Shown piece after piece: positions 7,434-17,100 of a stretch of 23,870 bases of DNA. The notes below the pieces were generated by a model. The model did not search any database, was not told the DNA's origin, and worked only from the letters and a program-made list of their open reading frames with translations. Origin of the DNA: a virus; IMG/VR virus record IMGVR_UViG_3300018038_000179, positions 1 through 23,870 of that record; one strand, 5' to 3'. Every line of letters starts with the position of its first letter. Positions within the stretch are counted from its first letter, which is position 1. The translations under genes were made by a program, and so were the position numbers.

Positions 7434-8278
7434 TGCAATGTCTCCATTTCAAGAACCACGCTGTAACCGGTGCCGGTGCCGGATCCTGAAGGGCCGCTCA
7501 GAATGTAGGGTCGCAGCAGGTCGCCCGGCTCAAACAAAAGGCCGGGCGCGAAGGTCTGACTCGCGAGGGTGCCGCTGATCGTCGGCTCGATGACCGGCTG
7601 CCCGCCGGCAGGGAAGATCGATGTCCAGGTTGAGACGCCTGGACGCAGCACCTGGATGTCGAGCGTGACGTTCGCGAGGGGCGGCTGCTTGACCTGGACG
7701 TAAATCGCCCTCGGCTGATTATTGCGGACCACCAGATAGTAGCCGCCAAAGTCGCGTCCCAGGGGCGGCGATGAGATCAGGCCGAAGGCCATCGTGGCGC
7801 GGTCGAACGATGGCGGCGTGATGCTCGCCAGGGCCAGCACGCACTGGAAGCCGGTCGCGAAGCCCGGGCCCACGCCGGTCGAGAGGATGTCGAGGCGCAG
7901 CAGGTTGGTGATCGCGAAGCCGCTTGTGGGCGCGAAGTCGTTCGAGGTGGTCGGCCCGGAGGCGGTCATGCTGATCGGGTTATTTAAGATCGAGTTCCAC
8001 GTGTTGCCGCCATCCTGGCTGAGCAGGATGTCGAACGTAAAAGAGCCCGCCGCCGGTGGTTGCGCCAGGAAAGCATACAGGGCCGATGGCGTCGCCGCTT
8101 GGGAGATGATGTGGCGCGTGCCCTTGTCGACGCCCGGCAGGATCGGATTGCCGAAGCCCGAGAAGAACGTGGCCTTGTTCCCGAGCGCATCGCTCGCGGC
8201 GAGCGCGCCGCCCACGTCGCCCAGCGAGGCCGCGCCGGGCCCGTTAAGCTGAATCCAGTCCGATGGTGTCGGCGTCAT
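7430..8278 (-). CDS. Structural protein with an internally duplicated beta domain
   Basis: A 282-residue protein starting MTPTPSDWIQLNG at an ATGA overlap with the hub gene; the longer upstream frame is inside the hub gene and is rejected. I do not recognise the family. Residues 79-150 and 203-282 can be aligned: each has FTFDILLSQDGGNTWNSI or VTLDIQVLRPGVSTWTSI, then a TFAP/DFAP segment, LLRLDIL or LLRPYIL, a glycine-rich turn and a closing VL strand. It therefore looks like two tandem beta sandwiches. Position between hub and fiber genes suggests a tail tip accessory or carbohydrate-contacting protein. It ends in an ATGA overlap with the next gene. Confidence 0.6.
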   Translation of the reverse strand: MTPTPSDWIQLNGPGAASLGDVGGALAASDALGNKATFFSGFGNPILPGVDKGTRHIISQAATPSALYAFLAQPPAAGSFTFDILLSQDGGNTWNSILNNPISMTASGPTTSNDFAPTSGFAITNLLRLDILSTGVGPGFATGFQCVLALASITPPSFDRATMAFGLISSPPLGRDFGGYYLVVRNNQPRAIYVQVKQPPLANVTLDIQVLRPGVSTWTSIFPAGGQPVIEPTISGTLASQTFAPGLLFEPGDLLRPYILSGPSGSGTGTGYSVVLEMETLQ

Positions 8279-11200
8279 TGTGCGGGCGCTTTCAGGTAGA
8301 GCGTGCCGCGCGCAGGGCTCATATCGGTGAGCAGCCAGTACGCGCCGGAGGGGCTGATGACCTTCACATAATTGATATCGGGTGAGTTTTTGTGGCCGTA
8401 AAAGTTTTGATTGGGCACCTGCCCGGGCCGCTGGAGCGTGAACACGAGGCAACCGGGTATGGAGACGCTCGCATTTGCGGCATGCAAAGCCTGCGTCGTG
8501 CCCAGTTGGCCGGGGACGACAGTGAGGTTGGGCGTGCCAGTGCCCGCCGTCACCAGGAAGGACTCGCTGTCAACTGTGAGGTATGTACCGTTCGGTTCCG
8601 TGTAGTTGGAATTCAGCACCAACGCTGTTGCGCCCGCCGCGATACCGGCATTTAACTGGCTCGTGGCGCCGGTGACGTGCGAGGTATCGAACTGCACGGT
8701 GCAGTGGCTCGCCAGTTGCGTCATGCTTTGGCTGACGGTTACAGTCCCCAAGCTGCCGTAAATCCAGTCTTCGCGGACCGGAGCGCTTCCATCGTCGGGC
8801 GATTCGTTGCCGTTCACGTCGACGGTGAAGCCGGCGATCAGCATGGGCTGCAGGATGAAGTTCTGGGTCGGGACCGAAATCGTGACGGGCGTCGTCGGCA
8901 CCGCGTTGCCCGCCGCGCTCGAATCTGATTGGTACGCCCAGGTGGGGCCTTCGACGATCCATATGGTCGTGATGTCCATCAGCAGCGGCGGCTGGAAGGT
9001 TAGCTGGGTCGCCGTGTTCGCGGTAATGGTGGAGGGTGGCTGGTTGCGCCCGGTGCCCTTGATAATCCGGATAAGATTCCCGACTTCCGCGCCCGGCGTC
9101 ATGCCACCGTAACCGTTGGCGATGTTCTGATATCCGGTATCGGTGACCGAGGAAACGAGAGTGGGGTTCGCCGTGAGCGACGTGCCCACGTTGCGGATCA
9201 CCACCGCGTCGCCCACGAGCACGATGGTGCTCGGGTCGCGGTCGAGCGTCATCGCGCCGGTGGTGTTGTCGAAAGCGGTGATATTGAAGCTCGCAAACGG
9301 CGTCGGCGCGTTGGGCCGGCCTACGCAGGAGAGTATGCGGCCTACCGGAGTGAAGGTACCGCCGGGATCGACAAGGCCGCTGCAGATGACGATGTTGACC
9401 GCGACGCCGGTCACCGCCAGCCCGGCAACCCCGGAGTGAACGAGCAGTTTCGCCTTCACCCGCACCCGGCTCACGTAAGGCGTCGGCAACGCCCACGTGG
9501 AGCGAGCCACCGGGCCGTTGAACGAGATGGAAGCCGGACCGTACGTCGTGCCGCCGCCGGTCGGCGTCAGCTCGCCGGTCATCTGCTCGCAAATCAAGTC
9601 GTCCTCGACGCCGATGAAAAGCACGAAGCTGGCAAGGCCTGTAATCGCCGGCCATGTGATATCGTTCAGCGTGAAGCTGTCGGTCCCGAGGATGCCGGTA
9701 CCGAGGACCGCGATGTTCGAGGGCGCCGATGGCAGGCCGTTGGCGTCGAGCGCGCAGATCGACAGGTACAGCGTTGCGCAGGGGGGAACCGATCCGCCGG
9801 TCGAGGACTGCGCAATAGATCCGATAGCGGGAGCGCCCGCGCCCGTAGGGCTGAACTGCGTTACCGGGAGCTTGCCGGTAATCAGCATTAAAGCCTGTTG
9901 ACTGCCGTCCGAGAGGGTGCTGTACTCCTGGTCCGAATCGAAGGTCCACTCGCCCGGAAAGAGCGCGTCGTTGGCGGCAGCCTGGATTTGGTATGGAGCC
10001 CACGCCGGGCCGAACGGGATGGGGTAGAAGATCGGTGGCGGTGGCGCAGGCGCGACGTCGACGGGCTTCGGGCCGACGACCAGGTCGTACATCGATGTGG
10101 TCACCGTGCGCCCTTGGATCTCGACCGACCAGTCCTTCTTGAGCGCCCACCGCTCGATGCGGAAGCACATCGTGATGACGTGGAACGCGAGCCCGGTCCC
10201 GCTGGGCGGCGCGGGCGACGTGGTGATGGTGGACCCGTCGCTCGCGACGGCGGTGATCGTCACCTGCTCGCCGCCGATCAGGATTACCTTATCGATCAGT
10301 TCGGTATCGCCCGAAGGTGTGCCGGCATACGTCCATGCGTCCCCGCTCACCCAGGTGGCGGTGGCTCCCGCTACATTGCAGACGCCGCGCGCGCCGGGAA
10401 TGTCGGGATCGGTCATCGAGACGACCTGCCCGACCTCATTTCCGAGGCCCAGGAGCGTCGTCAGCCAGGAAGCCGTTCGCGCGTTACGCCACTCCATCGG
10501 GGTAACGCCGCCAACCTCCTCGCGCGTCCTGGTGGCGGCAACGCGCAGCGCCTGGCTCAACGTCGAGATGCCGACAGAGTGCATCTGGCTCGTGAGCGGC
10601 GCTCCCTGCCGGCCATAGTAGGCGGCGTGGCTCTTGTCGCAGTACTCGGCGGTGTTGGCTTGGAACTGATATGCGACATCGGCATAGCTGATCACGAGGT
10701 GCTCGAACGCCGCGGTGACGGGCGTGAGCTTAAGGCTCTGATACAGCCGGTTCGCGACAGTATAAGCGTCGACCGCGCTGGCGTTGACCCGGATGCCGAG
10801 CTTGAGCGCCCCGAATTCCCAGGTGTAGAAGCCCAGGCAGCAGTTGAGGACCTCCGTCACCCAATCGCGGAACGGCTTCTGGCTCCCGATGGTGCCCTGA
10901 AACTGGAACTGGGTTTCGGTCGTTCCGCTAGTCGCGCTCACCCATCCGTTCGTAAGCGCGAGCGAGATCGGCACAGTTACCAGATTTCCGGAAGAATTGG
11001 TGTACTGGAATGTCGCGTTCCCGCTTGTGTCCACGACCACCATGGGGCTTACGCCGACAAGTTCTCCCGCCGATGTGACGGCATAAGTGGTCCCGCCACC
11101 ACCCAGGACGGGCGCGACCTGCAGCGCCGCGAGGTCGGCCGCGCCCGTCCCGGCGGCGTTCGTGAGAGACGAGAGGACGAACATCTGTAGCTGCGCCGCC

Positions 11201-13644
11201 GGGTTATCGATTGCGGGCAGGGTGTTGCCGGGCAGCGGGCTATTCTGGATCGGAGTAAGGTAGTACGCGAACCAATCGTATTTGCCGTCCCCGTGGAACG
11301 TGATGCTGCCGACCGTCGATGTCATGCCAACAGGCATCCGGTCCTGAACCGAGGCGATAAGCGCCAATTCCGCGTTGCCGGTCGGGTTCGGCCCGGCGAT
11401 CACGACGCAGGCCTGCACGTAGGCGTTCCAGACCGTGTTGAAGTTGGCGATGAACAGCGCCTGGTTCGTGGTGGTCTGGTAGACGGGCGCCAGCGCCTGC
11501 CAGGCGGAAAGGTTCTGCTGCAGCAGCGTCGCGGCCTGATTTGCCGCGTTGCTCATCGGAACGCTGAATTCGTTCCCGACGAACGCGCTGCCGATGAGCA
11601 TGACGAGCCCGGCGATCAGCGCTTCCGGATCGAAAAGCGCGTAGCCGGCGACGAGAAGCCCGATACCGACGAAGGTCCCAACTGTCGATCCGGCAAAGCT
11701 GAAGAAGGAACTCGGCGGCAGCGTGACCACGATGGACTGCGGGTTGATGGGTGGGGGGATACAGTGCGCGAGGTTGCACGCGCGCATCAGCATGTTGATG
11801 ACGACCCAGAAGGGGTTCACGAGGCCCATCACCGACGTGCGGTTTCCGTTGTGGTCCCATGCGTAACCCGTCAGCCCGTAGTCGATGGGAATCGTCATCT
11901 GGTGCTGGTCGGGCGTGGAAGGCTGGATCGTGCTCGACTTCGTGATGCGCAGTTCGCACAGCGCAATCCCGGCGGCGTAATTGTTCGGCTCCCACACTTG
12001 CGGTGTGCCCGCGCCCAGTGAAAAGTAATCCGTGGTCGGGTTCACCGGATCGTTGCCGGCCACCTGCCGCAGACCCATGCCGGGCTGGTTCTTCGTGATG
12101 TTCAAGTTGCCGTTGACCTTGAATCCTTGCCACGTGTAGCCGTCAACCATGGGCGCCACCACGTACCGGAAGCCATCGGCGGTCGCGACCACCGCCGACT
12201 GCGTAAAGCCGCCCAGCGGCCCGGCGCCCAGGATGCCCAGCGAATCGGCATAGGTGGATTCGTCACGGTACGCGACCATCAACGCCGTGGCCATGAACGC
12301 GTAGAGCGGGTTCCCTCCGGAGTTGCACCAGATCTCCGGCAACGCGAGGCCCCAGATCGTTTCCGAGATGATCGAAGTGGCGGTGACCACATTACGCCCA
12401 AAGCCGATGAAGCCCGTCGAGTCATCCTTGATCGTCACGCCCTGCGGGTCGGCCTGCTGCCCGCCGAAGTAAGGCGTCATCCCGTGCGCTTGGCATCCGT
12501 TGGCCGATTCCAGATAGTAATCGCACGAGTTTGGGTCGCCGCCCGAAACCGTGGCACCGCTGCTGTTGTTGTATTGGAAGGCCACGCCAGCCGTCGATTC
12601 GCCCGACGTCTGCAAGCTCCCCTGCGTGGCGAACGGACAGTAGACGCCATCGTTGTATTGCTTCCAGCACATCCGGCTCGCCTGCCGCTCCGGGTACTGG
12701 TTCATAATCTGGAAGAATCCATCGGAGCAGGCCACCGGAAAGTTCGGCGTTCCGTCGCTCGTATACGTCCGCAGGACGCCCTTCCAGATTTGGATTACGA
12801 TGCCGGAGTTCACGTGGAGCGCACAGAAGTCGATGGCGGCGTACATCAGGTCCGTGTCGTTCGAAAGCTGCGTCATGACGCGGTCGGCGTTACCAAACGT
12901 GAATTTCACGTTGTCGGACGAGCCTTTGATGTCCTGCGAGATCAGAACGTCGGAGCCTTGCTCTCCAATGCCGGTGACGCGCGGCAGGTATAGCTGCGAA
13001 CTGGCCGACCAGCCCATAGCTGCGGCGACCGCGCCACTGGCGGCGTCCGTAAGAGTCACGCGCCGGTCGGACAGCCAGATATCCGGAACCGCGGCCTCTC
13101 GCACCCGAATGTGGATCAGCGGGATGATCTGTTGTGTCTCGGAAAGCAGCGCCGCGGTGAGCGCGCTCGAGGGGAACCGCAGGCAGGTGGAACTGACGTT
13201 GTACGTCGGTGCCTGCGTAGGATCGACGACCTCGATGAAGTTCAGCCCGGCCTGGCAGTAGTTCCGCAGGTCTTCGAGGGAGAGCGGTGTCTGCTGGAAT
13301 GTGACGAGCGTCGGTGTGGTAGTACCGTCGGCATTGGGGACGTTATAAGTGAACGCCTGCCACGGCCCCTGCATCGACTCCCAGAAGGATCGCAACTCCC
13401 GTGCTTCGGTCCAGCCCAGGTTCGGCCGGACGAACCGGAAGCTGCGCGGCCCGATGCCGACGAAATACCGCTGCTCCTGCTTGGCGTCGAGCGAGCCAAA
13501 TCGGTGCGTGATTACAGGGCGCGCGACCGAGAAGCCAAACGGCGGCTGGGTGGTGAGGGGGAAGACCTGCGTCCCGCTGAGGCCAGCGCCGCCGGTCGAG
13601 AGCGTGGTGGTGGGTACGGTGATGCGGCCAATCGTGTCGGCCAT
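8275..13644 (-). CDS. Giant tail hub / tail tip fusion protein
   Basis: A 1789-residue protein expected at the tail end, probably acting as hub and host-contact platform. Residues 40-140 look like a second distal-tail domain (ELRSFWESMQGPWQAFTYN). Residues about 160-345 recall the DUF2163/BR0599 hub family, with the pair C326...C336 in QASRMCWKQYNDGVYCPF. Residues about 580-625 (YAWDHNGNRTSVMGLVNPFWVVINML) recall the tip protein region of lambda J-like proteins. Residues 654-692 contain two adjacent hydrophobic segments. About 920-1190 is a hub-like alpha/beta region with an RTREEVGGVTPMEWRN segment. A proline hinge (1196-1205) leads to an FN3-like beta region (1285-1360) and a long beta C-terminus. 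The ribosome binding site is GAGG, seven bases before the ATG. I see no NlpC/P60 peptidase, which is often present in such clusters. Confidence 0.75.
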   Translation of the reverse strand: MADTIGRITVPTTTLSTGGAGLSGTQVFPLTTQPPFGFSVARPVITHRFGSLDAKQEQRYFVGIGPRSFRFVRPNLGWTEARELRSFWESMQGPWQAFTYNVPNADGTTTPTLVTFQQTPLSLEDLRNYCQAGLNFIEVVDPTQAPTYNVSSTCLRFPSSALTAALLSETQQIIPLIHIRVREAAVPDIWLSDRRVTLTDAASGAVAAAMGWSASSQLYLPRVTGIGEQGSDVLISQDIKGSSDNVKFTFGNADRVMTQLSNDTDLMYAAIDFCALHVNSGIVIQIWKGVLRTYTSDGTPNFPVACSDGFFQIMNQYPERQASRMCWKQYNDGVYCPFATQGSLQTSGESTAGVAFQYNNSSGATVSGGDPNSCDYYLESANGCQAHGMTPYFGGQQADPQGVTIKDDSTGFIGFGRNVVTATSIISETIWGLALPEIWCNSGGNPLYAFMATALMVAYRDESTYADSLGILGAGPLGGFTQSAVVATADGFRYVVAPMVDGYTWQGFKVNGNLNITKNQPGMGLRQVAGNDPVNPTTDYFSLGAGTPQVWEPNNYAAGIALCELRITKSSTIQPSTPDQHQMTIPIDYGLTGYAWDHNGNRTSVMGLVNPFWVVINMLMRACNLAHCIPPPINPQSIVVTLPPSSFFSFAGSTVGTFVGIGLLVAGYALFDPEALIAGLVMLIGSAFVGNEFSVPMSNAANQAATLLQQNLSAWQALAPVYQTTTNQALFIANFNTVWNAYVQACVVIAGPNPTGNAELALIASVQDRMPVGMTSTVGSITFHGDGKYDWFAYYLTPIQNSPLPGNTLPAIDNPAAQLQMFVLSSLTNAAGTGAADLAALQVAPVLGGGGTTYAVTSAGELVGVSPMVVVDTSGNATFQYTNSSGNLVTVPISLALTNGWVSATSGTTETQFQFQGTIGSQKPFRDWVTEVLNCCLGFYTWEFGALKLGIRVNASAVDAYTVANRLYQSLKLTPVTAAFEHLVISYADVAYQFQANTAEYCDKSHAAYYGRQGAPLTSQMHSVGISTLSQALRVAATRTREEVGGVTPMEWRNARTASWLTTLLGLGNEVGQVVSMTDPDIPGARGVCNVAGATATWVSGDAWTYAGTPSGDTELIDKVILIGGEQVTITAVASDGSTITTSPAPPSGTGLAFHVITMCFRIERWALKKDWSVEIQGRTVTTSMYDLVVGPKPVDVAPAPPPPIFYPIPFGPAWAPYQIQAAANDALFPGEWTFDSDQEYSTLSDGSQQALMLITGKLPVTQFSPTGAGAPAIGSIAQSSTGGSVPPCATLYLSICALDANGLPSAPSNIAVLGTGILGTDSFTLNDITWPAITGLASFVLFIGVEDDLICEQMTGELTPTGGGTTYGPASISFNGPVARSTWALPTPYVSRVRVKAKLLVHSGVAGLAVTGVAVNIVICSGLVDPGGTFTPVGRILSCVGRPNAPTPFASFNITAFDNTTGAMTLDRDPSTIVLVGDAVVIRNVGTSLTANPTLVSSVTDTGYQNIANGYGGMTPGAEVGNLIRIIKGTGRNQPPSTITANTATQLTFQPPLLMDITTIWIVEGPTWAYQSDSSAAGNAVPTTPVTISVPTQNFILQPMLIAGFTVDVNGNESPDDGSAPVREDWIYGSLGTVTVSQSMTQLASHCTVQFDTSHVTGATSQLNAGIAAGATALVLNSNYTEPNGTYLTVDSESFLVTAGTGTPNLTVVPGQLGTTQALHAANASVSIPGCLVFTLQRPGQVPNQNFYGHKNSPDINYVKVISPSGAYWLLTDMSPARGTLYLKAPAQ

Positions 13645-14063
13645 TACGCGACCTCGACCAGTTCAAGCCCGGAGACGTTGCTGCGGCACACGTCGGTCGC
13701 CTGCGTCCACGCGTTGTTCCGGAACACCACCGTCACACGGCCCTGAACGTTCGCGCCGGTAGGATCGTAGTTGCTGCCGGGAAGGTGGCCGGCGATTACG
13801 TCGAAGGGATCGTAAAAGAAGAAGGGCAGCAGCCCGCCGTTCTGTGCTTCGAGGAACGCATACAGCGCCGCCAGCGCCGTCGCGTTGAGGCGCTTGGTCT
13901 GGCGGTAGCTGCGGCGCGATGTCTGTGCGAGCTGCGAACGATGGATCGTTCCGTCGTGATACTGGTTCTGAAGCTGAACGTACTCGCGCATCTCGGTGAA
14001 CGCGGTTGACAGCGAAAACGGCATCACGCCGGTCGGATCGGCATATAAGAGGTTTCCGGGCAT
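13644..14063 (-). CDS. Small distal-tail-like protein
   Basis: A 139-residue protein starting MPGNLLYADPTGVMPFS. The frame extends upstream to 14339, but that part lies within the tape measure gene. The segment HRSQLAQTSRRSYRQTKRLNAT followed by ALYAFLEAQNGGLLPFFFYDPFD resembles the pattern in distal tail proteins of the DUF2460 type (a strand, then 'L...FFEA..G....F.F.DP.D', then strands). Such proteins join the tube end to the tip. The N-terminus of the following hub gene carries a similar pattern, so this may be one of two related domains. No clear ribosome binding site is seen before the ATG. The stop overlaps the next start (TAATG). Confidence 0.55.
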   Translation of the reverse strand: MPGNLLYADPTGVMPFSLSTAFTEMREYVQLQNQYHDGTIHRSQLAQTSRRSYRQTKRLNATALAALYAFLEAQNGGLLPFFFYDPFDVIAGHLPGSNYDPTGANVQGRVTVVFRNNAWTQATDVCRSNVSGLELVEVA

Positions 14064-14086
14064 GTTGGCTTTGATGGTGCGGCGAG

Positions 14087-14140
14087 TTAGTATCCGGGCA
14101 TGAAAACTGTTAATACGATTGTTCTGGATGCGCTGCGCAT
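14087..14140 (-). CDS. Possible 17-codon coupling ORF after the tape measure gene
   Basis: A TGATG junction joins the tape measure stop to an ATG opening a 17-codon frame (MRSASRTIVLTVFMPGY), ending 24 bases before the next gene. The next gene has no clear ribosome binding site, so ribosomes finishing this mini-frame could reinitiate there. It may equally be chance. No function is claimed. Confidence 0.2.
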   Translation of the reverse strand: MRSASRTIVLTVFMPGY

Positions 14141-17100
14141 CACGACACCATAAGCCCCGGCACTTGCAGGTTGGCCGACTGCTGCGCGCGCCCGTAGCCG
14201 GTGGCCTGCGCCGCCATGGACTGATCCGCCACGAAGTCCGACGTGATCGGCTGGCCGTTGATGTTGAGCGAGATGCTCGTGGCGCCCATGCCCGATTCCA
14301 CGTTGGGGCCAGCCGTCGTCGGGAACGGCGACCCACCAAGCCCGCCCAGAGTCGGCAGGTTCGATGTGTACGAGTGCCACGCGTTGTTCTGGAAGCTGGC
14401 CTGCTGGTACAGGTTCCCGCCCTGCTCGACGAGCGATCCGGCGTAGGGCGTGGAAGCGGAGAGCGGCATCTTCTGACCGGTGGCTTCCGAATAGAGCATT
14501 ACCAGTTGCCGGACCTTGGGCGACCGCACAGCGACCGCGATATCGTTGCCGAACTCGGATTGCGCGATGCTGACGACCTGCTTGATGGTCCCGCTGTTCT
14601 GCGGGATATCGACGCCATAGATCGATTTGATGTCGTCGTGCGCTTTCTTTTGCGGCGACTCGATACCGGCGAGCTTCTCCCCAATGCCGATGCCGGCGCC
14701 AGCCACGCCGCCGATGAGTGCGCCGAGCGGACCGCCCATCTGAAAACCGATCATCGCGCCTCCGGCAGCGCCCATGCCGACGCCGCCCCACGTTCCCTGG
14801 TGCGAACCCAGCAGGCCGCTTTCGGCGAGCATCATCCCGGCGGCGCCGACGGCCGGAGACTTGGCCACGGCGCCCAACCCGCTCACGAAGCCGCTGCTTC
14901 CCGAGTCCTGGAGGGATGTGAATTCCTTCTGGTTCCAGACGGAGCTTTTGAGGTTGGATAGGATCTGCGATCCGCCGCCGGAACCCTGGAGCTTGCCCCC
15001 CGCCGCCATCTGAATCATCTGCGACAGGCCCTGGTTCATCGGCAGATTGGCCATCGCCGCCGTGCCGAACGAACCGTTGGGCCCGGTCTGGCTGATGGGC
15101 GCGCTCATATCGAGCGTCTGCGCGATGCGGTCGTGGTTCAATGGCAGGTTCGCGAGGTCCGAGAAACTAGGCCCTGCGACCGCTGCGACCGTGGCGACGC
15201 TCCCGGCGCCAACGCCAACGCCACCGCCACCGCCGCCGGTCCGGATCGGGACCGAGACGGCCGGCGCGGAGATGCTGGGCAAGGAGACGCCGGGCATGCC
15301 GGTAGCTGCAGGAACCGATGGAGCCGACATGCCCATCGCGCCCGCGAGCACGGCGGTCATCGCCGCAATGTGCGCCGTGTTCTGGATCGTCGCGGCTGTG
15401 TTCTGGTCGGTCGAGACCTTGACCGGGTCGCCGCTCTTGCCACCCCCGAACATGTTCTTGAAGACGCCGGCAATCCCGCCCTTGCCGTCGTCGCCATAGA
15501 TAATCGGGTGCAGCACGCTCGCGGTCACGCCACTGATGCCCGACACCACCGGCTTGAGCACCTCCTCGTGAATCGTCTTCGCGAGGTCCTTGCCGAAGTC
15601 GCGGGGCTTGGTAAAGAGCGTGTTGTAGAGCTTGTCCAGCACCTTCTCGATGGATTTTTCCTGCGCATCGAGCGCGTCCTGGGCCTCCTTGGCCGCTTTT
15701 TTCTGGGCCTCAGCGAGCTTCTCTTCCCACTGGTATCGCAGCTCGCCCACGGCGTTCGCGGCAGCTTTCTCGGCGACCATGCGCTGCTCGATGGCCTCGA
15801 GCGGGTTTGTGGACAGGTTGCTTAGCGCCGCCTGACGCGTCTTTTCGATCTGGCCGTAGTCGAGAGCCTGCTGCGCCTTGAGAACTCCCAGCGCGTCATC
15901 GTCGCTCGAAATCCCGATCATGCGCTTGGCATGCGCGAGCGCTTGCGATTCGCCCGTATCCCGAAGTTTCACCCATTCGGCGGCGAGCTTCGCAACCGCC
16001 TTGCTCTGCTCCTCCAGCCTCTTATTGCCCTCGGCGATGTCCTGGGCGAACGCCGATCCGATAGCCTTCGAAGACTTGCCGGACAACTCGTCCCACTTTT
16101 TCTTCTGCTCGTCGATTTCTTTGTTCAGCCGGTCCTGCTCGGTGTTGTACTCCTTGACCCACTTTGCGTCGTACACCTGCTTCAGGATCTCTACCAGAGG
16201 TGCAGCCTTCCCCTTGAAGCGTTCGAGGGCGTCTTCGATGGCCTCCTGGCGCTCTGCCGCAATTGCCGCAAACCGGTCCTCGCCCCCGCCCTGAAGTTCG
16301 GCCAATTCGCGCCGGGCCGAACGCACGGCGGCGCCATAACCCTCGTCGCCGGTTTTGCCCGCCGGTGGTTCGATCATCGGCGGGTGAGGTTTGGGGCGCG
16401 CGGCGATGGCGTCGAGTGCTTCAGTTACGTCGGCGAGCTTCGTCTGATTCGTGGCCCATTGTTCCGCGTTGGCGCTCAGCTTGCCGACGGGCATCGGGAA
16501 CCCGTAATAAGCGCCGACGGCAGCCACCCCCTCCTTCACCCAATCCATCATGCCGGGCTTGGTCTGCGCTACTTGTTGCTGGAGAGTCTTCTGCTGCGCC
16601 TGCAATGCCGCCGTACCCTGCTGCTGAAGATCGGCAATGTGCTTGGCATGCGCCTCGCGTTCCGCCAACTCCTGCTTGCTCGGCGCGGGCGCTTTGCTTG
16701 CGATCTTGTCGATGACCCAACCGAAGGCGTTTGCCATATCGACGAGCAGCGACTTGATGTTGCGCACCGCCGATTCCCACCGCGTTTCGAACTCGACGAC
16801 CTTCTGGTTCAATTCCTCGTAGCGCTTCACGTCGGATTCGTTCGGCCCGAAGCCCAGCTCCCGCGCCCGCTGGATGCGCTCCCGCAAGCCATCCATGACC
16901 GGAATTGCCTCGATCCCGGCGCGCTTGAACAGATCCATCGCCACCTTGTCGCGGTCAAAGCCCTCCGGCAGCGATTCGAGGCCTTTCGAGATTTGTAGCA
17001 AGACCGTCGAGGTCGGGACCATGCCGGTGCGCACGCCTTGGATATCGACGCCAAAGCGTTGCAGCCAGGCGCGCGCCTTCTCACCCTCCTTGCCGGTATC

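Noticed and set aside
8570-10168. 532-codon open frame on the minus strand
   Set aside because: Same-strand shadow of the hub gene in another frame; extremely arginine-rich and interrupts no gene boundary.
9898-11190. 430-codon open frame on the plus strand
   Set aside because: Lies fully antisense to the hub gene, arginine- and glycine-rich without domain sense, and has no ribosome binding context of its own. Long antisense frames are expected in GC-rich coding DNA.
15931-16998. 355-codon open frame on the plus strand
   Set aside because: Antisense to the tape measure gene; its leucine/arginine-rich content is the mirror of helical coding sequence.
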